Part shown: in pieces, positions 58,752 to 64,000 of the stretch | Layout: every line of letters begins with the position of its first letter | Position numbering within the stretch: position 1 is the first letter of the stretch | NCBI GenBank assembly: GCA_963853835.1 | Contig: OY970821.1 | Coordinates: forward strand, 47,508,646-47,572,645 | DNA length: 64,000 bases | Origin: Calendula officinalis | Lineage: Eukaryota > Streptophyta > Magnoliopsida > Asterales > Asteraceae | Direction of reading: 5' to 3' | The notes under the pieces: generated by a model | Seen by the model: the letters and a program-made list of their open reading frames with translations, nothing else | What the model was told of the DNA's origin: nothing | Database searches by the model: none | Translations under genes and position numbers: made by a program

Positions 58752-61695
58752 TGTGACACCCCTCGAAAATGAGTACCTGACTCGACATTTATTATGACCT
58801 AAATTGTAAAACACTTATCACATTTATTTATATAATTTAGGTCTAGCAAAAACACTCATATTATGTGTAGATAGTACACATCATCATTATGCACAAGTCA
58901 TTATTTTGTGTCTAATTCAGTTAGAACTGTACTTTTAGCGAGTTGGTGACGGGACGAAAAATTTAACCGAAATAATATTTTCTTTCAAAAGATATTTTAC
59001 GAGACAATTATATGCACATGTGTACCTAATATCTATTAATAAACTAAATTAATAACAATTAATTCATTCTTCAAAATTTTATACTTTTTGTGTTAGTGAT
59101 AACGTTTCATTTGGATATTGAACACTGAATATAGATAATTTAATATATTTAAAACCCATCTCTATCAACTAACAGCCTATCCGATCTTCTCTCCTGATTT
59201 TAATAACATTTAAAGAGTAATTGGTTAATTCAATAACTACTTAATTAACATCAACACTTAGAAACATACTTTCTCTCTTCGAAATTTATAAACCAGAAAA
59301 CCCCACACTTCACACTCCCATATTTATCTCTCTCTCTCTCAGAAATAACCACCGCCACCCTCCTCTTCAAATTTCCGGCGAACACCACAAATCTCTCCGG
59401 CAAAGGCAGTAAACAACTCCGGTGAATTCAAGCACTTGTCATCTCGATTCTCTTTTTTTTAAGGTATAACATGCTTCCTTGTCACCGTTTTAACATAAAT
59501 AGTTTGGGGTCTGGATTTTCAGTTAACCGTGTGTTCGTTTATGTTTCTCTATTGCCGCCGCAATACCACTCGTCGTAACTCAAATAAATAAATCTCCGGC
59601 GATCAGAAGCGTGCTCCGGCCAACATTCTCCCGGCGATCGCTCATGTCTCTCTCTCTAAACCGAACCGGAGGCAGGAAATCCTACACGGCTACACCTTCT
59701 TGACAACCCCATCAGACGTAAGCCACACCATCATCGTTACTGTTATGCGTTTCCGGCAACCATCACGAATCTCGTTTTTCCGGCGAGCAGAGCAACCCCG
59801 GACAACCTCCATCGAGATCTCTCTCTCTACGCTCTCTTTCTAGAACATCTCTACCAAAAGACATAAGAAAAGGTATAACTTAAACTCTTGGACTTGTTTT
59901 ACACGTACGGTTAGTGAATGTGTGTGATGGATTGATTCACTCGACCGCCGGCTTGTTTCTCCGGCGAATGTCACGAACTGAAATTGTTGAGAACCTGGAT
60001 GTTTCTTGCATGTACGTTTAAATATATATATACATTTAGACCAATACTTACTTAAACTCAATTGTCAGCCCAAACATTTGATTAGCGCAGTTATGATTTA
60101 AATCTGACCCATTTGATATCAAGCCCAACGATTTTTAAAAAGAACCATGATTTCATTTAAATCACTGTTGTTAAATATCAGAATTTTTATTTTATCATTA
60201 TAAAAAAAAAACAAGTATAGATTTTTATTATTTAATTATTAAACATCATTTAACTTTCACTTATTTAATTATTATATATTTAATAAAATAATAATTAAAT
60301 TTGTAATTATTTATTTACTTAAATAATTGCCAAATGGTACAACAACTTATTTAATTTTGATCGAAAAGCACCTTGTTTATAAAAACTTATCTAATATAAT
60401 TCAAACGTATATAAAGTACGCAACCATTACACAGTGTCACCAACGTATCGCTCGAGTCAAATTCCCCTTTAGGGAATCATTTTGCATCATTTAGCAGAGT
60501 CATTTTGACCGTCACTCATTTATTATTATTTCGATACAAATAGGAAGCTAGTGTCGTTTGGTTGGAAACATCATCTCATTATTTGAGTCTTTTGGGAAGC
60601 ATTGCATCAGGTGAGTTCACAGCCCCACTTTTTACCGCATTTTATGTACTGTTTTATAACTTTGGGGTGGAAAACATAACAACTGCTTATATAAATCTAT
60701 TTGTGACTTTCAATTCACAACCTCTCTTTTACTACGTTTTAACTATTTTACTATTGGGGTGAAAACCATATAAACTATTACTGTTTACGATTATTTGTGA
60801 TGAAACTACTTTTGGAAACTTGACAACGAATCCTTATCTCGGACTAGGTTTAGATGTAGTGCATGGAAGTGCGTATATGCTTACATATCATAATCATTAG
60901 CTAGTTGCGACTAGGCCCTGGATATGCAGATAGTACTATTGGTTGAGACTCACCCTCCCACACGTTATTGATCAGTTATTATCGATGTTTATCGAACCAC
61001 GAGGAGTGTATATCCAGATTGGAAATGCGTTTAGAGTTGTTGTTTTGGTTATGGGCTTAGGGTCGAGATTTTAACTCAAAAGGGTATAGCTAACCTTTTG
61101 GGGGATCACCGTCACATGTTTCTTCTTGCGATTTATCGTGCCCCTGTTCTCGGAGCAGGTCATATTTAACGTTTATATCATCACACTATTTTTGCCAACG
61201 ATGGCCTACGAAAATGATTATTTCTACTACTGCTTTTGTGCAGACTATTTTAACATTTATATCATCACACTATTTTTGCCAACGGTGACATACGAAAACC
61301 ATTGTTTCTACAACTGCTTATGAGCAGACTATTTTAACTTTTATATCATCAAACTATTTTTGCCATGAATGGCATACAAAACTATGGAACCATTTGAACT
61401 TATTAAAAACCTGTGAATTCACTCAACAATTTTGTTGATACTTTTACTTATGTTTTTCAGGTAATTAAGCTAGGCATTGAGTCGCATGCATTGGGAGTCA
61501 AGCTTTCGTTTTATAAAGATGTCACCATCAAATTTTAGTTAAAAACTATGTTTTGGTTCAACTACTTTGTTTATATTAAATTCTGGTGACATTACTTTTT
61601 ATCAAACATTTATTGTTTACGATAATCATATGCTATGTTTACTCATGAAGTCGTACGCCTGTTCTTCCGCAAACCACTTTTGGCGGGGTGTGACA
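58752..61695. mobile_element. Solo LTR nested in the outer solo LTR
   Basis: 2944 bp from TGTGACACCCCTCG to GGCGGGGTGTGACA with exact 5-bp TSD CTAAC (58747-58751 and 61696-61700). No ORF with a retroelement domain lies inside, so it is an LTR alone, most likely left by LTR-LTR recombination. It is long for an LTR, as in some Gypsy groups. It holds a CT-rich leader-like tract (59325-59345), Pro/CCGGCGA-rich stretches at 59345-59830, and 84-bp tandem repeats at 61172. Direction of transcription not determined. Confidence 0.87.
61172..61385. repeat. 84-bp tandem repeat in the nested solo LTR
   Basis: Units start at 61172, 61256 and 61340 with TTTATATCATCACACTATTT followed by TTGCCA, a GGC/GAC.TACGAAAA word and GCAGACTATTTTAAC. 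The third unit is partial. Confidence 0.88.
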
Positions 61696-62553
61696 CTAAC
61701 AATCCTTCAATTTCATGTTTTTGGAACCAAGAAACTCCATAACTCAAGAACCCTAGGTTTTCACAAGCAAGAACACAAACCCTAGCTAACAAAGAAGTGT
61801 TTCTAACCTTGAGCTTGATCAATTTCGAAATCACAGCAAGAATAGAGAAGATCCAAGCAATATTCACTCCAAAATATGAGAAAACCCAAAACCCTTTTTG
61901 TGTGTGTATGTGTCGAAGTGTGCAGGGAACAACAAAGAGAAAGAGGGTTTTGGACACCTCTTAGTACACGTGCCCACTCCCCAAAACAGCCCTTAATTCA
62001 TTTAACACGGTATAACACTGAAAGTCTAGGTCGCGTTTGATTTATTTAAAAATACTTATCTTACTCAGATTTTAATAACGAATATATTTTTGGAACTGTA
62101 ATTCAAAGTTTAATGAAAATGTAATTTATCAATTTTATGCTCAATAAAATCAATTGAAACTAATTTTAACCCCTTGGTTAAAATATACTAGAAATTTAAA
62201 TAAGTCACATAAATCATATATAAAAAAATAACAAACAAAAAGAATTACTTACCGAAAGTAATTTAAAATTTTAGGCCAGGTCTCGGGATGTTACAGAAAT
62301 GGTAGAAACATGTTTTTCAGCACTTTGTTCGTTTATGTTAGTTTGTGTTTATTTATGTTCGTTTGTGTTTGTTTATGTTTGTTTGTGTTTGTTTTGTATA
62401 CGTTGTTTATGTCTGTTTGTGTTCGTTGATGCTTGTTACCCTCGTTCATGAACCGTTCGTGAACACTGATTTTTCTTAACAAACGAACATGAACAAAAAA
62501 TTCCGTTCGATAAGTGTTCGTGTTTGTTCGGTTCGTTTACAGGCCTAGCCAGT

Positions 62554-63027
62554 GCGTTGACTTATGGTTTCCTCTAAAAGGTGGCACAACGTGAGGAAAC
62601 GTTTGGTGGGGTAAATACGCAACAATGATTGGAAAAATTGAAAAAATAGATGATAATTTTTTTATGGCATTTGCAGAATGTTATTGAGTGGAGGTGTTAA
62701 TTAGTCGAGCAAATAACGAGCTACTTAAGTTTTCATCTTGTCGTGGTTGATCTGGTTATCAAATTTACATAATTTTATAGCTGATGAAACCATTGATTTT
62801 GATGGGTGTGAAGATCACACAGATCAGCTTTCGGTATCACACCACACACGTTGCACTCGAATCGGGAGGCTAGATCTCCGACATGAGATTGGCTTCTCCT
62901 TAGAGTGGAACCAAAATAGGGGGTTGGAAGGACATGGTTTAATGTTTCATAAATTCATTCTAGTTCATCTATATTATCTATTTAGAGTCGTATTTAACGA
63001 AGTCTTTGTTTTTTATGAATTCCTAAT
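62554..63027. other. Short spacer, no gene recognised
   Basis: A 100-codon plus-strand frame at 62738-63040 has no recognisable domain and runs into the MITE at 63028. No other signal seen. Confidence 0.5.
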
Positions 63028-63513
63028 GGACAAATTTTAATTGATTAATTATAAGTAATGGTCAAGATTAATCACATATTTTATACATGGAGGGTATTTT
63101 GGTCATTTAAAAAAAATTATTTTTATTTTTTACTTCTACTTTTTTAAATTATTATTTTTCATTAATAACACATAATGTCATTACATACTGAATCACATGT
63201 GATTACATACTGAATCACATGTGATTACGTATTGAATTACATGTGATAGTATAAAAACATCAAATGTGATTATATATACAGTCACACGCGATTTTACACT
63301 AAAATCACATATGATTAAGTACTACATGTAATTATCAAATAAATATTGTTTTTAACGAAAAATAAATAAAATAATAAAAAAAATTAAATTAAATTAAAAA
63401 AAATAAAAACGAAATTTTTTTAAGTGCAAAATGACTAGTATACCCCTTCATGTATAAAATATATGATTAATCTTGACCATTAGATCATATTGATCAACGA
63501 TTGAATTTTATCC
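63028..63513. mobile_element. Foldback MITE with CACATGTG repeats
   Basis: About 486 bp with arms of roughly 80-100 bp: left AATGGTCAAGATTAATCACA...TTTTATACATG, right its near complement. The centre (63175-63330) has tandem units of the form TACTGAATCACATGTGATTA with decaying copies. TSD not identified. Non-coding. Confidence 0.75.
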
Positions 63514-64000
63514 CTCAAGATTACGTAAAAATAATGGGTCTCCTTAAACGTTTTTCTATCTATTTATACATAAAGCAATTTCGTAAGTTTTCACTTAAGT
63601 ATACATTTAATATTAATATTTAATTAATTGCAATTCGTATCCTAAATGTTAGCTAATTAATTATTAGTCACAAAAAATACGAATATGATTTGTTGTTCTC
63701 GCTTGATAATTTTAGTATGACTTTTATGTAACTTTTGACATTGGACATGAATCCTAAATCGATACCTTATACACATTTTACCTTCCATAGCGTACCAACT
63801 GCAACTCAAATTTTGAGAATACGTGAAGTTGTATTTTATGGCACTAGTTTGTTCTCAAATCACATTGTAAACCTAACTTGAACTTTTAAATAATGATTTT
63901 AGCTTATATTTACACGAAAAACAACTGAAGCATCAAATAATGATTTTAGCTTATATTTACACGAAAAACAACTGAAGCAAAAATAAAGAGAATGATATTA
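63514..64000. other. AT-rich end of window, nothing recognised
   Basis: No gene or element ends seen. Near the end the phrase AATGATTTTAGCTTATATTT plus ACACGAAAAACAACTGAAGC is repeated in tandem (about 63891-63930 and 63939-63978). Confidence 0.5.

Larger units (their letters stand above)
48698..62295 (-). mobile_element. Solo Gypsy LTR, split by two later insertions
   Basis: Left edge TGTAACACCGCAAAATC and right edge GTCTCGGGATGTTACA, flanked by an exact 5-bp TSD GAAAT (48693-48697 and 62296-62300). Its own sequence is 48698-48946, about 57547-58751 and 61696-62295, roughly 2.04 kb, with no coding. Inserted in it are the full-length Gypsy element (TSD AACGA) and another solo LTR (TSD CTAAC). 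The minus-strand start TGTAACATCCCGAGACC resembles the TGTAACGACCCG start of the nested element, hence the minus orientation. It includes GTTCGCGTCGCGAAC palindromes at about 57858-57970. Confidence 0.88.
48298..62545. mobile_element. hAT-like repeat rich in GTTCGTTTGTG, split by nested LTRs
   Basis: Outer shell of the nest. 48298-48697 and 62296-62545 are both made of GTTCGT, ACGAAC and AAACGAAC words, continuing each other across the nested LTR (TSD GAAAT). The 8-bp word TAGCCAGT occurs at both outer edges (48290-48297 and 62546-62553), fitting a hAT TSD. The right end ...GTTCGTTTACAGGCC resembles a common hAT terminus; the left end is too degraded to show the matching inverted repeat. Non-coding, about 650 bp once the nested DNA is removed. 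Confidence 0.55.

Noticed and set aside
60562..60762. Small membrane-like frame in the nested solo LTR
   Set aside because: Phe/Leu/Tyr-rich because the DNA is AT-rich; no start context and it lies in an LTR.
62738..63040. 100-codon plus-strand frame
   Set aside because: Ends inside a MITE arm and matches nothing recognisable.

Overview
This window reads as nuclear DNA of a flowering plant. It has an intron-containing homologue of the plant Na+/Ca2+ exchanger NCL, fragments of Tudor-SN, cystathionine beta-lyase and LRR-kinase genes, and a very dense load of plant-type Copia and Gypsy LTR retrotransposons, an L1-type LINE, a tRNA-derived SINE, CACTA elements and many MITEs. The mix (SIRE-like Copia, Tekay-like chromovirus, long TGTAAC-type LTRs) would fit a eudicot with a large genome, possibly Asteraceae; that placement is inference. 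No intact host gene was found. The only long intact reading frame is the 1539-residue gag-pol of a Gypsy element.

Layout. 1-5203: two SIRE-like Copia elements in opposite orientation; the minus-strand one (gag, primer site, 5' LTR) appears to be inserted in the plus-strand one, of which the 3' extra ORF, polypurine tract and 3' LTR remain. 5204-9267: no recognisable gene. 9273-27803: a minus-strand Copia element with 609-bp LTRs. It was split at its integrase by a plus-strand gag-only element (12410-25044, TSD GAAAG). That element's 5' LTR was itself split by a 2.5-kb non-autonomous LTR element (12748-15295, TSD GGTTA). The gag-only element also carries a SINE (TSD of 13 bp) and a truncated CACTA end flanked by a 643-bp direct duplication.

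27951-37954: a hAT-like MITE, then an NCL gene whose eight exons can be followed with splice sites. It is broken by at least two clear lesions: a 26-bp duplication in the EF-hand exon and a frame-shifting deletion in the last exon. A phase problem in exon 3 may be a third. Its introns hold a solo Gypsy LTR and several MITEs. 38858-42039: a 3.2-kb CACTA-like element with subterminal repeats and exon-like segments. 42317-42730: a decayed second copy of the start of NCL. 44477-47200: fragments of three unrelated host genes (Tudor-SN, cystathionine beta-lyase, LRR kinase), all on the minus strand in 2.7 kb and interrupted by a 5'-truncated LINE; this looks like transposon gene capture.

48290-62553: a four-level nest. 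A hAT-like repeat contains a solo LTR (TSD GAAAT). That LTR contains a full-length, apparently young Tekay-like Gypsy element (48947-57546, TSD AACGA, two 1865-bp LTRs) and a second solo LTR (58752-61695, TSD CTAAC). 63028-63513: a foldback MITE with CACATGTG palindromes. The genes do not form a pathway; the window is mainly a record of successive insertions, duplications and gene decay.
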